The notes under the pieces are model-generated. The model did no database searches, was not told where the DNA came from, and saw only the letters and a list, made by a program, of their open reading frames with translations. 32,804 nt of DNA, from positions 1 through 32,804 of the forward strand of contig CABUSH010000025.1 of assembly GCA_902494195.1 (NCBI GenBank), in the 5' to 3' direction. The position numbers and the translations under genes are program-made. The DNA comes from an uncultured Collinsella sp. (GTDB taxonomy: Bacteria > Actinomycetota > Coriobacteriia > Coriobacteriales > Coriobacteriaceae). Of the stretch, positions 6,828 through 14,239 are shown in pieces (position 1 is the first letter of the stretch; every line of letters starts with the position of its first letter).

Positions 6828-8792
6828 TTAGTACATCTTTGCGCCGGCGGGGATGGAAGCATCGAGCTGGATCAGATTGAGACGCTCCTCGCCCTCCTCC
6901 TCGTGGATGGCACTGATGAGCATGCCGCAGCTGGGGATGCCCATCATCTTGCGCGGAGGCAGATTGGTGATGGCGAGCAGCGTCTTACCGACCAGGTCCT
7001 CGGGCTCATAGTAGCCATGAATGCCGGAGAGGATGGTACGGTCGGTGCCGGTGCCGTCGTCGAGCGTAAAGTTCAGCAGCTTCTTGGACTTCTTGACGGC
7101 CTCGCATGCCTTGACCTTCACGGCGCGGAAGTCGCTCTTGGAGAAGGTATCAAAGTCGACGAACTCCTCAAACAGCGGCTCGACGGCAATCTTGGAATAA
7201 TCAACCGTGGGCTTGAACGGCTTGACGAAGGGGCTCGCGGTGTTGCCGGCCTCGGCAGCCTTGGCGGCAGCGGCACCGGACTGGAAACCCTTCTCGGGCT
7301 TCATGTGCGGGAACAGCAGCACGTCGCGGATGGAAGCCTGGTTGGTGAGCAGCATGACCACGCGGTCGATGCCGATGCCGATGCCGCCCGCAGGAGGCAT
7401 ACCGTACTCGAGGGCGCGCACGTAGTCCTCGTCGTACTCCATGGCCTCGTCGTCACCGCCGGCCTTCTCGGCCATCTGAGCGGCAAAGCGCTCGGCCTGG
7501 TCGACCGGGTCGTTGAGCTCGGAGAACGCGTTGGCGTACTCGTGACCGGCAATAACCAGCTCAAAGCGGTGCGTCAGGCGCGGGTCGTCCTCAAAGCGCT
7601 TGGCAAGCGGGCTGACCTCGATGGGGTAATCGCACACGAACGTGGGGTTGACGATGGTGTCCTCGCCCAGCTCATCGTAGATCTCGGCGATAATCTTGCC
7701 GGCGGTCCACTCGGGCTTAATCTCCAGGCCCTTCTCGCGCGCGGCGGCAGCAAGCTCCTCGACCGGCGTGTCGATGGTGACCTGCTTGCCGAGCACGTCG
7801 GAGACGATGTCGGTCATGGGACGGCTGGCCCACTCACCAGAAAGGTCGATGGTCTGGCCCTGGTACTCGATGACCTCGGGGTTGCCGATGGCCTTGTTAG
7901 CCGCCTTAATGACACCCTGGGCGAGCGCCTTCATGCCCTCGAGGTCGGAGAAGGCACGGTAGGCCTCCATCGTGGTGAACTCGGGGTTGTGGGTAAGGTC
8001 CATGCCCTCGTTACGGAAGATGCGGCCGATCTCGAACACGCGCTCAAAACCACCGACGATGCAGCGCTTGAGGTGCAGCTCGGTGGCAATACGCAGGTAG
8101 CACTCCTGATCGAGCGCGTTGAAGTGGGTAATGAACGGCTTAGCCGTAGCGCCGCCCTGGATGGTCTGCAGGATGGGGGTCTCGACCTCCATGTAGCCGT
8201 CGGACTCCATAAAGCGACGGAAGGTGGAGAGAATCTGCGAACGCTTACGGAAGGTCTCGCGAACGTCGTCGTTGGCGATCAGGTCGACATAGCGCTGGCG
8301 ATAGCGGGTCTCCTTGTCGGAAAGACCGTGGAACTTCTCGGGCAGCGGACGAACGGCCTTGGCAAGCAGGGTCGCGCTCTTAGGGGCAACGGAAAGCTGG
8401 CCGCGCTGGGTGCGCACGACCACGCCGGTCACGCCCAGGATGTCGCCCAGGTCGAGGGCCTTGAGCGTATTCCAAGCAGCCTCGTCCATGTCGTTGATGC
8501 GGCAGAACAGCTGAATCTCAGCAGTCGCATCGCGCACGACGATGAACATAATCTTGCCCTGACCGCGCTTGGCGACCACACGGCCGGCGATCTTCACGAC
8601 GTCCTCGGTGTCCTCGCCATCGGCAAGCTCGGCGTACTTAGCCTCGATATCGGCGACGTAGTCCTCAAGCTCAGAGTGCTCGGGATAGGGGTTCTGGCCC
8701 GCCTCGAACAGGGCGGCACGCTTGGCCAGGCGGGTGGCACGCTCATCGTTGAGCGTCGATGCCTGATCGGCGGCGTTCTGGTTCTCTGCCAT
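6828..8792 (-). CDS. lysS: Lysyl-tRNA synthetase (class II) with C-terminal tRNA-binding domain
   Basis: Charges tRNA-Lys. At 654 residues it is about 150 longer than a typical bacterial LysRS (about 500). It has an anticodon-binding OB fold (about 65-145), class II motif 1 (around FRRFMESDGYMEVETPIL), motif 2 (FEIGRIFRNEGMDLTHNPEF, about 253-272) and motif 3 (GGIGIGIDRVVMLLT, about 469-483). After an Ala-rich linker (about 503-530), residues about 545-654 form a second OB domain (FRAVKVKACEAVKKSKKLL, then LPPRKMMGIPSCGMLIS). That domain matches the Trbp111/MetRS C-terminal tRNA-binding domain. ATG 8792 is preceded by GAGGAG. It lies downstream of greA but is separated from it by a terminator. 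Both functions are confident; the fusion is unusual for LysRS. Confidence 0.97.
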   Translation of the reverse strand: MAENQNAADQASTLNDERATRLAKRAALFEAGQNPYPEHSELEDYVADIEAKYAELADGEDTEDVVKIAGRVVAKRGQGKIMFIVVRDATAEIQLFCRINDMDEAAWNTLKALDLGDILGVTGVVVRTQRGQLSVAPKSATLLAKAVRPLPEKFHGLSDKETRYRQRYVDLIANDDVRETFRKRSQILSTFRRFMESDGYMEVETPILQTIQGGATAKPFITHFNALDQECYLRIATELHLKRCIVGGFERVFEIGRIFRNEGMDLTHNPEFTTMEAYRAFSDLEGMKALAQGVIKAANKAIGNPEVIEYQGQTIDLSGEWASRPMTDIVSDVLGKQVTIDTPVEELAAAAREKGLEIKPEWTAGKIIAEIYDELGEDTIVNPTFVCDYPIEVSPLAKRFEDDPRLTHRFELVIAGHEYANAFSELNDPVDQAERFAAQMAEKAGGDDEAMEYDEDYVRALEYGMPPAGGIGIGIDRVVMLLTNQASIRDVLLFPHMKPEKGFQSGAAAAKAAEAGNTASPFVKPFKPTVDYSKIAVEPLFEEFVDFDTFSKSDFRAVKVKACEAVKKSKKLLNFTLDDGTGTDRTILSGIHGYYEPEDLVGKTLLAITNLPPRKMMGIPSCGMLISAIHEEEGEERLNLIQLDASIPAGAKMY

Positions 8793-8810
8793 AAGTTAGC
8801 TCCTCAAACT

Positions 8811-8843
8811 AAAACGCTCCCCAGGATTCGGTCCAAGGGAGCG
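8811..8843 (-). terminator. Intrinsic terminator of greA
   Basis: CGCTCCC (8815-8821) pairs with GGGAGCG (8837-8843) across a 15-nt loop. On the minus strand the stem is followed directly by TTTTAGTTT. It sits between the greA stop and the lysS ribosome-binding site, so lysS is either readthrough-dependent or has its own promoter. Confidence 0.75.
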
Positions 8844-8871
8844 AAAACATACCTTTACGCGGGACCGTGGT

Positions 8872-9342
8872 CTAGCGTGCGATCTTGGCGATGGTGTAGA
8901 CGCGAGTCTTGCCGGAAGGCGTAACGACCTCGACGGAGTCGCCCTCGCCGTGACCAATGATGGCGTGACCGACCGGAGACTCGTTGGAGATCTTGTGCTC
9001 GAGCGAGTTGGTCTCGGTGGTACCGACGAGCGTGACTTCCATGACCTCGCCGTTGGGATCAATCAGCGAAACGGTGGAACCAATGGAGACGGTCAGGTCG
9101 CCCGTGGTGGCAGCAACCTGAGCGTTGGCGAGGATGGCCTGGATCTCGGCAATACGAGCGGCGTTCTGGGCCTGCTTGTCCTTAGCGGCGTCGTACTCGG
9201 AGTTCTCCGAAAGGTCGCCGAACGCGCGGGCTTCCTTGATGTCCTCGACGATCTCCTTGGCGTAATCGCCCTCACGCCAAGCGAGCTCCTCGACGAGCTT
9301 CTGGCGGCCCTCAGCGGTCAGTACGATCTGGCTTGCGTCCAT
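8872..9342 (-). CDS. greA: Transcription elongation factor GreA
   Basis: Rescues backtracked RNA polymerase by stimulating transcript cleavage. The chosen start is ATG 9342 (MDASQIVLTAEGRQKLVEEL), with GGGGAG 8 bases upstream; the frame extends to 9372 but without a ribosome-binding site there. This gives 156 residues, normal for GreA (about 158). The N-terminal coiled coil carries the acidic tip motif GDLSENSEYDAAKDKQ (conserved Asp and Glu for the Mg site). The C-terminal FKBP-like domain shows the STVSLIDPNGEVMEVTLVG strand pair and the ISNESPVGHAIIGHGEGD block. It lies between tatA and lysS, each bounded by terminators. Confidence 0.97.
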   Translation of the reverse strand: MDASQIVLTAEGRQKLVEELAWREGDYAKEIVEDIKEARAFGDLSENSEYDAAKDKQAQNAARIAEIQAILANAQVAATTGDLTVSIGSTVSLIDPNGEVMEVTLVGTTETNSLEHKISNESPVGHAIIGHGEGDSVEVVTPSGKTRVYTIAKIAR

Positions 9343-9387
9343 ACGGATATCTCCCCAACTCTGATCAAACAATCAACTGTCAACAAA

Positions 9388-9423
9388 ACGAAAAAGACCG
9401 GCTAGCCTGCGGGCAAGCCGGTC
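9388..9423 (-). terminator. Intrinsic terminator of tatA
   Basis: GACCGGCT (9396-9403) pairs with AGCCGGTC (9416-9423). Read on the minus strand it ends in TTTTTCGTTTTG, a good U-tract. It stands 25 bases past the tatA stop codon. Confidence 0.85.
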
Positions 9424-9448
9424 AGGTGCTCACCCCAAAGGGATGGGA

Positions 9449-9724
9449 CTACTCTGCGTCCGCGTCGCCGTCCTCTGCCTGCTTCTTCTTGGCAGCAGCG
9501 AGCTTGGCCTCGAGCTCAGCGATCTCCTTGTCCTCCTCGGACTGCTCGACCACGACCTCCTCGGCCTGCTTGGTCTCGGCCTTATCGTCGCCCTCCATAC
9601 CCTCGCGGATATTCTTGACGGTAGAGCCGAGGGACTTGCCGAGCTTCGGCAGGTTCTTGGGCCCGAAGATAATCAGGACAACGACGAGAATAATGATGAG
9701 CTCAGGAGCCTTCAGTCCAAACAT
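9449..9724 (-). CDS. tatA: Sec-independent protein translocase TatA/E
   Basis: Pore-forming component of the twin-arginine export system in the cytoplasmic membrane. ATG 9724 is set by GGAGGT 6 bases upstream and by the family start; the same frame runs back into tRNA-Pro, which is not coding. The 91-residue product begins MFGLKAPELIIILVVVLIIF, a single transmembrane helix. It continues with FGPKNLPKLGKSLGSTV, the hinge and amphipathic helix typical of TatA. The C-terminal third is charged and predicted coiled (EEDKEIAELEAKLAAAKKK). No tatC or tatB gene is nearby, so the rest of the system must be elsewhere. TatA and TatE cannot be distinguished by sequence alone. Confidence 0.93.
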   Translation of the reverse strand: MFGLKAPELIIILVVVLIIFGPKNLPKLGKSLGSTVKNIREGMEGDDKAETKQAEEVVVEQSEEDKEIAELEAKLAAAKKKQAEDGDADAE

Positions 9725-9797
9725 GTAGACCTCCACAATACAGCGAGACAAGCTCGAATGAGTATACCGCGGGTATCGCGGTATCACAACAATAGCT

Positions 9798-9826
9798 AAA
9801 AAAAGGGACCGCAAGAAGCGGTCCCT
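9798..9826 (-). terminator. Intrinsic terminator of tRNA-Pro
   Basis: AGGGACCGC and GCGGTCCCT form a perfect 9-bp stem with a 5-nt loop. On the minus strand it is followed by seven T bases. It begins 11 bases past the tRNA 3' end. Confidence 0.9.
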
Positions 9827-9836
9827 CCTCATGCTC

Positions 9837-9913
9837 TGGTCGGGTTGACTGGATTTGAACCAGCGACCCCTGCGTCCCGAACGCAGTGCTCTACCAAACT
9901 GAGCCACAACCCG
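9837..9913 (-). tRNA. tRNA-Pro (anticodon CGG)
   Basis: A 77-nt cloverleaf with encoded CCA. The acceptor stem is CGGGTTG with CAACCCG. The anticodon stem CTGCG/CGCAG encloses the loop TTCGGGA, giving anticodon CGG. The T arm is CTGGTTCAAATCCAG. A TATAGT hexamer just upstream on the minus strand could be its -10 box. Confidence 0.97.
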
Positions 9914-9962
9914 TTAGCTCGACTATAGTAACAAAGATTTTCGCCGCGTGCTAGAGAAATTT

Positions 9963-10859
9963 TTATTTCTTTGGCGCGTCGATTTGAACCGTGTTGGGAA
10001 TAAGCTCAGTCGCGCAGGACCACCAGCCGTTTTGCTGGGCAGCCTCGGCAAGCCTTTCGGCCGTGGCGGCGGTGTCGCAAATGGCAAACGAGCAGGCACC
10101 CGATCCGCACACATCTACAGCAACGGTGCCGTCCTGTTTACGCAGCCAGTCGAGGACCGTTTGAATCTGCGGCTCCATCTGTGCGGAAATGACACCCAGG
10201 TTGTTATGGATGAGTGCATATGCCGTCTCGGCATCACCAGCACGCAAGGCAGAAGCTATCGCGCCGGGCTTGTCCGCAGGCACCGGGGCCTCGTCAAAAC
10301 GTCGATAGGCTTCAATTGTCGAAACGCTCGCCTCGCGCGGCTTAACCAGTACGACGGGCGTCGCGGGCAGCGCTGGGTACTCAGTTGCCAGCACGTCTCC
10401 CCCACCTACGTAGAGCGCAGGGCTCGCGTGCAAAAAGAACGGGACGTCAGCACCAATGCCGCACGCGATGTCGTCGAGCGCGGGATCGGTGCGATCAATG
10501 CCCCAGAGCTCCGCCAAGGCGACAATGGCCGCGGCCGCATCCGTCGAGGGACCGCCCAAGCCGGCGCACAATGGAATGCGCTTCTCAATCGTCACGCAGA
10601 TGTTTGCCTCGCGACCATAATGCTCGGCCATAGCAACCGCAGCCCGATACGCCGTATTCTTTTGCATGGGAAAATCTGATGCCGGAACCGTCTGGACGGT
10701 CAGCGCCTGCGCCGGCGTGACCGTCACGGTATCGGAAAGACCGACAGCTGCCATCAGGGAATCGACCCTGTGGTAGCCGCGGTCATCGCGCTCGGTATGA
10801 ACCCCCAGGTAGAGGTTAATCTTTGCCGGCGCGAAAAGAGTCAGGGACCGATCGGTCAC
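9963..10859 (-). CDS. ispE: 4-diphosphocytidyl-2-C-methyl-D-erythritol kinase IspE
   Basis: GHMP-family kinase of the MEP isoprenoid pathway, phosphorylating CDP-methylerythritol. The 298-residue product is of normal length. It opens LFAPAKINLYLGV, with the conserved PAKINLxL motif and catalytic Lys, and has HRVDSLMAAVGLSDTV. The ATP-binding loop PLCAGLGGPSTDAAAA replaces the common PxxAGLGGGSSDAA. The catalytic Asp motif GADVPFFLHASPALYVGGGD follows, and near the end is DVCGSGACSFAI (the third GHMP motif). The start is GTG 10859, two bases after the veg stop codon, so the two genes are tightly coupled. The veg-ispE neighbourhood is also seen in Bacillota. No other MEP-pathway gene lies in the window. 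Confidence 0.95.
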   Translation of the reverse strand: MTDRSLTLFAPAKINLYLGVHTERDDRGYHRVDSLMAAVGLSDTVTVTPAQALTVQTVPASDFPMQKNTAYRAAVAMAEHYGREANICVTIEKRIPLCAGLGGPSTDAAAAIVALAELWGIDRTDPALDDIACGIGADVPFFLHASPALYVGGGDVLATEYPALPATPVVLVKPREASVSTIEAYRRFDEAPVPADKPGAIASALRAGDAETAYALIHNNLGVISAQMEPQIQTVLDWLRKQDGTVAVDVCGSGACSFAICDTAATAERLAEAAQQNGWWSCATELIPNTVQIDAPKK

Positions 10860-10861
10860 CG

Positions 10862-11158
10862 CTAGTGCTCCTCGAGCTGATTGCCGAGCGGGGTAAAGAT
10901 ATGCTCGCCGCTCTCGGGGTCGAACAGCTCGACCTGACCGGTGAGGACATCGATATACTGGTAGGACTGACGCGACTTGCGGCCGCGGCGCTCGTCAACC
11001 TCGACGATGAAGACGGCGGGGTGGACGCTCTTGATGGTGCCCATGCGCTCGACGACGCGGGTGCGGCCCATGTTGGCCTTCACCTTGACGCGATCGCCCA
11101 CCATATCGGTCAGCTTCTCGTGGATGTCGTCGACGTGATTGACTTCCATCTCTTCCAT
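10862..11158 (-). CDS. veg: Veg family protein (DUF1021)
   Basis: Small conserved protein of 98 residues. ATG 11158 (MEEMEVNHVDDIHEKLTDMV) is chosen because GGAGG lies 8 bases upstream. The core VGDRVKVKANMGRTRVVERM followed by GTIKSVHPAVFIVEVD is the Veg SH3-like beta-barrel signature. The C-terminal part (YQYIDVLTGQVELF) is also conserved. In Bacillus subtilis Veg is abundant and linked to biofilm control; the molecular role in actinobacteria is not known. It is the first gene of a veg-ispE unit with its own promoter. Confidence 0.9.
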   Translation of the reverse strand: MEEMEVNHVDDIHEKLTDMVGDRVKVKANMGRTRVVERMGTIKSVHPAVFIVEVDERRGRKSRQSYQYIDVLTGQVELFDPESGEHIFTPLGNQLEEH

Positions 11159-11225
11159 GAACAGGGCCTCCAGAAGGTGCAATTCAAAAAGGGGATAATA
11201 CCCCTAAGATAGACAAAACTCTAAT

Positions 11226-11255
11226 ACTATAGCACCCTGCTGCCGCCATACGCAA
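11226..11255 (-). promoter_or_regulatory. Sigma-70-type promoter of veg-ispE
   Basis: On the minus strand TTGCGT (11250-11255) and TATAGT (11226-11231) are separated by 18 bases. This lies about 70 bases upstream of the veg start. A small GGGG-ataata-CCCC hairpin (11191-11204) falls in the leader. Confidence 0.6.
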
Positions 11256-11288
11256 GTAGTTAAATAAGCCCGGTCCCAAATTGACTAC

Positions 11289-11735
11289 TTACAGACTATC
11301 GGTGTCCAAGACGATGGTGAATGGGCCGTCGTTGACCAAGTCGACTTTCATATCGGCGCCAAAGATGCCGTGCGCCACGTGTTCGACATCTTGGCGAACG
11401 AGCGTCAAGAAGTACTCGTAGAGCTCGTTGGCGACATCGGGGGCGCCGGCATCCGTAAACGATGGGCGGCGGCCGTGACGGCAATCGGCGAACAGCGTGA
11501 ACTGCGACACCACGAGTACCTCGCCGTCAACATCGGCCAGTGCCAAGTTGGTCTTGCCGTTCTCGTCCTCGTTGATACGCAGCCCGCGGAGCTTGCCCCA
11601 CAGCTTATCGGCCTCGGCGTGCGTATCGCCGTGACCCACGCCAAGCAGCACCAGGTAGCCGCGTCCAATGCGACCCACGCACTCGCCGTCGACCGTCACG
11701 CCGGCGTTGAGCACGCGCTGCACCACCGCGCGCAC
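11289..11735 (-). CDS. dtd: D-aminoacyl-tRNA deacylase
   Basis: Removes D-amino acids (and glycine from tRNA-Ala) from mischarged tRNAs in the cytosol. The 148-residue length is typical. It begins MRAVVQRVLNAGVTVDGE with the conserved Arg-Val-Gln-Arg. The active-site strand VVSQFTLFADCRHGRRPSF is intact. The C-terminal NDGPFTIVLDTDSL carries the Gly-cisPro pair that enforces chirality. The start is GTG 11735, only three bases after the rdgB stop codon, so the two are cotranscribed. Both genes are quality-control enzymes (mischarged tRNA, non-canonical NTPs). Confidence 0.96.
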   Translation of the reverse strand: MRAVVQRVLNAGVTVDGECVGRIGRGYLVLLGVGHGDTHAEADKLWGKLRGLRINEDENGKTNLALADVDGEVLVVSQFTLFADCRHGRRPSFTDAGAPDVANELYEYFLTLVRQDVEHVAHGIFGADMKVDLVNDGPFTIVLDTDSL

Positions 11736-11738
11736 GGT

Positions 11739-12380
11739 CTACTCCTCGCCCGTCAGCTTGGTGGACAGATGCTCGAGCGCATGGAAACGATGGCTGATGG
11801 CATTCTTCTCGTCCGCTGTCAGCTCGGCCATGGTCTTGCCCGGCGTATCGACCGGCAGGAACAGCGGGTCGTAGCCAAAGCCGTGATCGCCGCGGCCCTC
11901 GTGCGCGATAACGCCCTCGCAGGCGCCCTCGCCATAGGTGACCAGGCCGTCCGTGTCGATGAGCACGACGACGCTCATAAAGCGCGCAGTGCGGTCCTCG
12001 TCGGCCACGCCCTCCAGATTCACGAGCAGCTTGGCATTGTTGGCGGCATCGTCGCCGTGAACGCCCGCGTAGCGCGCGCTATACACACCGGGCTCACCGT
12101 CCAGTGCGTCGACGACCAGGCCCGAATCGTCGGCAATGGCCATAAGGCCCGTCTCCTCGACGGCAGCCTGCGCCTTGATGATGGCGTTCTCCAAAAACGT
12201 CGTGCCGTTTTCCTCGGGGTCCTCAAAATCGCCCAGCTGGCCGAGCGCCACAAAGCGAACCTCGGGCATGACCTTGCCCAAAATGGCCTCGATCTCGGTG
12301 AGCTTATGGGCGTTGCCCGTTGCCACGACAATGGTCGCTGCCGGGTCGAGGGTGTCGATGTCAATCTTCTCAAGTGCCAT
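11739..12380 (-). CDS. rdgB: RdgB/HAM1 family non-canonical purine NTP pyrophosphatase
   Basis: Hydrolyses ITP, dITP and XTP to monophosphates, keeping them out of nucleic acids. The product has 213 residues. It shows IVVATGNAHKLTEIEAIL (nucleotide loop), the ADDSGLVVDALDGEPGVYSA catalytic block, GHGFGYDPLF-like sequence (GDHGFGYDPLFLPV), and the base-recognition motif ISHRFHAL. ATG 12380 is preceded by AGGAGACC. It is followed by dtd with a 3-base gap. In many bacteria rdgB follows rph; here an rph terminator separates the two. Confidence 0.96.
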   Translation of the reverse strand: MALEKIDIDTLDPAATIVVATGNAHKLTEIEAILGKVMPEVRFVALGQLGDFEDPEENGTTFLENAIIKAQAAVEETGLMAIADDSGLVVDALDGEPGVYSARYAGVHGDDAANNAKLLVNLEGVADEDRTARFMSVVVLIDTDGLVTYGEGACEGVIAHEGRGDHGFGYDPLFLPVDTPGKTMAELTADEKNAISHRFHALEHLSTKLTGEE

Positions 12381-12485
12381 GAGTGGTCTCCTTGTCTCTA
12401 TAGCAATGCCGCGCCGAGGGGCGTTCGGGCACTTGGCCTCTCCCCTCTCAGGCGATCGGACCTTTCAACGCAGCATTTCCGCAGA

Positions 12486-12523
12486 TAAAACCTACCAAAA
12501 TATACCTGTCCTGTTTTGGCAGG
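12486..12523 (-). terminator. Intrinsic terminator of rph
   Basis: Directly after the rph stop codon, CCTGCCAAAA pairs with TTTTGGTAGG on the minus strand (one mismatch), around a 13-nt loop. It is followed by TTTTAT. It separates rph from rdgB-dtd. Confidence 0.75.
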
Positions 12524-13249
12524 TTAGGCGAGGGCTTGGCGCTGAAGCTCGATGAGCTCGGCGATACCCTTGTCGCCCAGGTCGAGCAGGGCGTTGAGGC
12601 GTTTGCGGTCGAAGGGCGCCTGCTCGCCGGTGCCCTGGAGTTCGATCATCTCACCGGTGTCGATGGCGACGAGGTTCATGTCGACCTCGGCATGACTGTC
12701 CTCGGAATAATCGAGGTCAAGCAGCGTATTGCCGTCGACAACGCCCATGGAGATGGCAGCCACCTGGCCGGTAAGCGGGATGCGCTCGATCTTGCCCGCC
12801 TCGACCCACATGGCGAGGGCGTCGTGCAGCGCCACCCAAGCGCCGGTAATGCTCGCTGTACGCGTGCCGCCATCGGCCTGAATCACATCGCAGTCGACGG
12901 TGACGGTGTACTCGCCGAGCGCCTTCATGTTGACGACGGTACGCAGGCTGCGGCCAATGAGGCGCTCGATCTCCATGGAGCGACCCTTGCGGTTGACGTG
13001 CTCGCGCTTGCAGCGCTTGCCGGTCGACGCCGGCAGCATGGCGTATTCCGCGGTCACCCAGCCAGCCTTAGCTCCCTTTCGCCAGCCCGGTACGCCCTCC
13101 TCGATAGTGGCGGCGCACAGCACGCGCGTGTCACCGAACTCGGCCAAACACGAGCCGTGGGCGTGCTTCATGACGCCACGGGTGAGCTTAACGGGGCGCA
13201 ACTCGTTGGCGGCGCGGCCGTTGGCGCGGTTGACCTGCATGTACTCCAT
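12524..13249 (-). CDS. rph: Ribonuclease PH
   Basis: Phosphorolytic 3'-to-5' exoribonuclease trimming tRNA 3' ends. The 241-residue protein is of family length. Visible blocks: RPVKLTRGVMKHAHGSCLAE, TRVLCAATIEEGVPGW, the RSMEIERLIGRSLRTVV helix, and the catalytic DCDVIQADGGTRTASITGA. It continues with GNTLLDLDYSEDSHAEVDMN. Start ATG 13249 (MEYMQVN) has AAAGGA 9 bases upstream; the internal Met-4 is a less well spaced alternative. Upstream lies murI, 54 bases away. The chain carries no appended RdgB domain. Confidence 0.97.
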   Translation of the reverse strand: MEYMQVNRANGRAANELRPVKLTRGVMKHAHGSCLAEFGDTRVLCAATIEEGVPGWRKGAKAGWVTAEYAMLPASTGKRCKREHVNRKGRSMEIERLIGRSLRTVVNMKALGEYTVTVDCDVIQADGGTRTASITGAWVALHDALAMWVEAGKIERIPLTGQVAAISMGVVDGNTLLDLDYSEDSHAEVDMNLVAIDTGEMIELQGTGEQAPFDRKRLNALLDLGDKGIAELIELQRQALA

Positions 13250-13303
13250 AGAAATATCCTTTCGGCAAAAGATGTGGCGAAGGCTTTGGCGGCTGCCTTA
13301 CAT

Positions 13304-14188
13304 CTATTTCAGTTCATCGATATCGATATGTTCGATGCTCTTGAGCGGCTGACCAAAGATAAAGCTGCCCGCCACCGCAAACTCGGCAATGTTATCGGCC
13401 GTCGTGGCAAAACGATGCTGCGGCTCGGCGGCGTCGCCCGCCAGCTGCTCGCGGCGCGTGAGGATATCGGTCAACTCGCGTGTGGTCTCCGCGGCGGAAC
13501 TCACGACGCGCACCCCAGGCCCCAGAGCGTGGCGGATAGGTCCCACCAACAGCGGAAAATGCGTACAGCCGAGCACCACGGTATCGATACCGTGGTCGCG
13601 CAGCGGCTCAACCGTGGCACCCACCAGCGCACGCACGGCAGGCGTATCGAAGATGTCCTCGTTCTCAAGCCACTGTTCCTGCAGATGTGCACCCGAGGCG
13701 AGCTCGTGTTCGACAACCTCGACAAAGCTCGAGGCAGGACAGCCGTATACATCGACGCCGGCATCTAGATCCTGAATGGCGCGCGTGTAGGCGCCCGAGC
13801 GAATGGTGAGGTTGGTGGCGAGCACGCCCACGCGACGCGAGCGGGTGCTGTTGATTGCCGCACGGGCACCCGGCGCAATCACGCCGATCACGGGAACGTC
13901 GAGCACCTGCTGGGCCAGACGCAAGGCCGCAGCGGTCGCCGTGTTGCAGGCGATGACCATAATCTTGACGTCGTGCTTCGACAGCCAACGGCCCGCCTGC
14001 AACGCAAACGAGCGCACCTCATCCTCGGTACGGGTGCCGTAGGGGCAGCGCTTGGTGTCGCCGAAGTAGTAGACGGACTCGTACGGCAGCGCCGTCGCAA
14101 TCGCGCGCGCAACCGTCAGACCGCCCAAACCAGAATCGAACACGCCAATCGGGCGCGTATCACCTGCCGAATTCTCGATATCGGACAT
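13304..14188 (-). CDS. murI: Glutamate racemase
   Basis: Makes D-glutamate for peptidoglycan. The 294-residue protein begins with a short polar leader, then PIGVFDSGLGGLTVARAI (catalytic Asp region). The two catalytic cysteines are in MVIACNTATAAALRLAQ and VVLGCTHFPLLVGPI. YYFGDTKRCPYGTR is the substrate-binding loop. Start ATG 14188 opens MSDIENSAGDTRPIG. It lies between a HAD phosphatase gene and rph on the same strand; a MurE-like ligase is two genes upstream, so a cell-wall theme is plausible but not a strict operon. Confidence 0.97.
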   Translation of the reverse strand: MSDIENSAGDTRPIGVFDSGLGGLTVARAIATALPYESVYYFGDTKRCPYGTRTEDEVRSFALQAGRWLSKHDVKIMVIACNTATAAALRLAQQVLDVPVIGVIAPGARAAINSTRSRRVGVLATNLTIRSGAYTRAIQDLDAGVDVYGCPASSFVEVVEHELASGAHLQEQWLENEDIFDTPAVRALVGATVEPLRDHGIDTVVLGCTHFPLLVGPIRHALGPGVRVVSSAAETTRELTDILTRREQLAGDAAEPQHRFATTADNIAEFAVAGSFIFGQPLKSIEHIDIDELK

Positions 14189-14239
14189 TACCTCACCAGT
14201 CTCTCTCGAAAAGACATGTCCAAGTGCGGCGGCGCCGCG

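Noticed and set aside
8793..8871. T-box riboswitch upstream of lysS
   Set aside because: The lysS leader is only 78 bases, is filled by the greA terminator, and lacks the conserved T-box sequence.
6903..8924. 673-codon open frame on the plus strand opposite lysS
   Set aside because: Long antisense frames are common in GC-rich genes with strong codon bias. It has no recognisable domain, and lysS on the other strand is certain.
11254..11289. AAGTAGT/ACTACTT inverted repeat between veg and dtd as an operator
   Set aside because: Only 7 bp with a 22-nt spacer, so it can easily arise by chance. It overlaps the -35 of the veg promoter, but nothing more supports it.
12536..13768. 410-codon plus-strand frame opposite rph and murI
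   Set aside because: Antisense shadow: the sequence is low-complexity Ala/Gly/Leu with no family match, and both opposing genes are certain.
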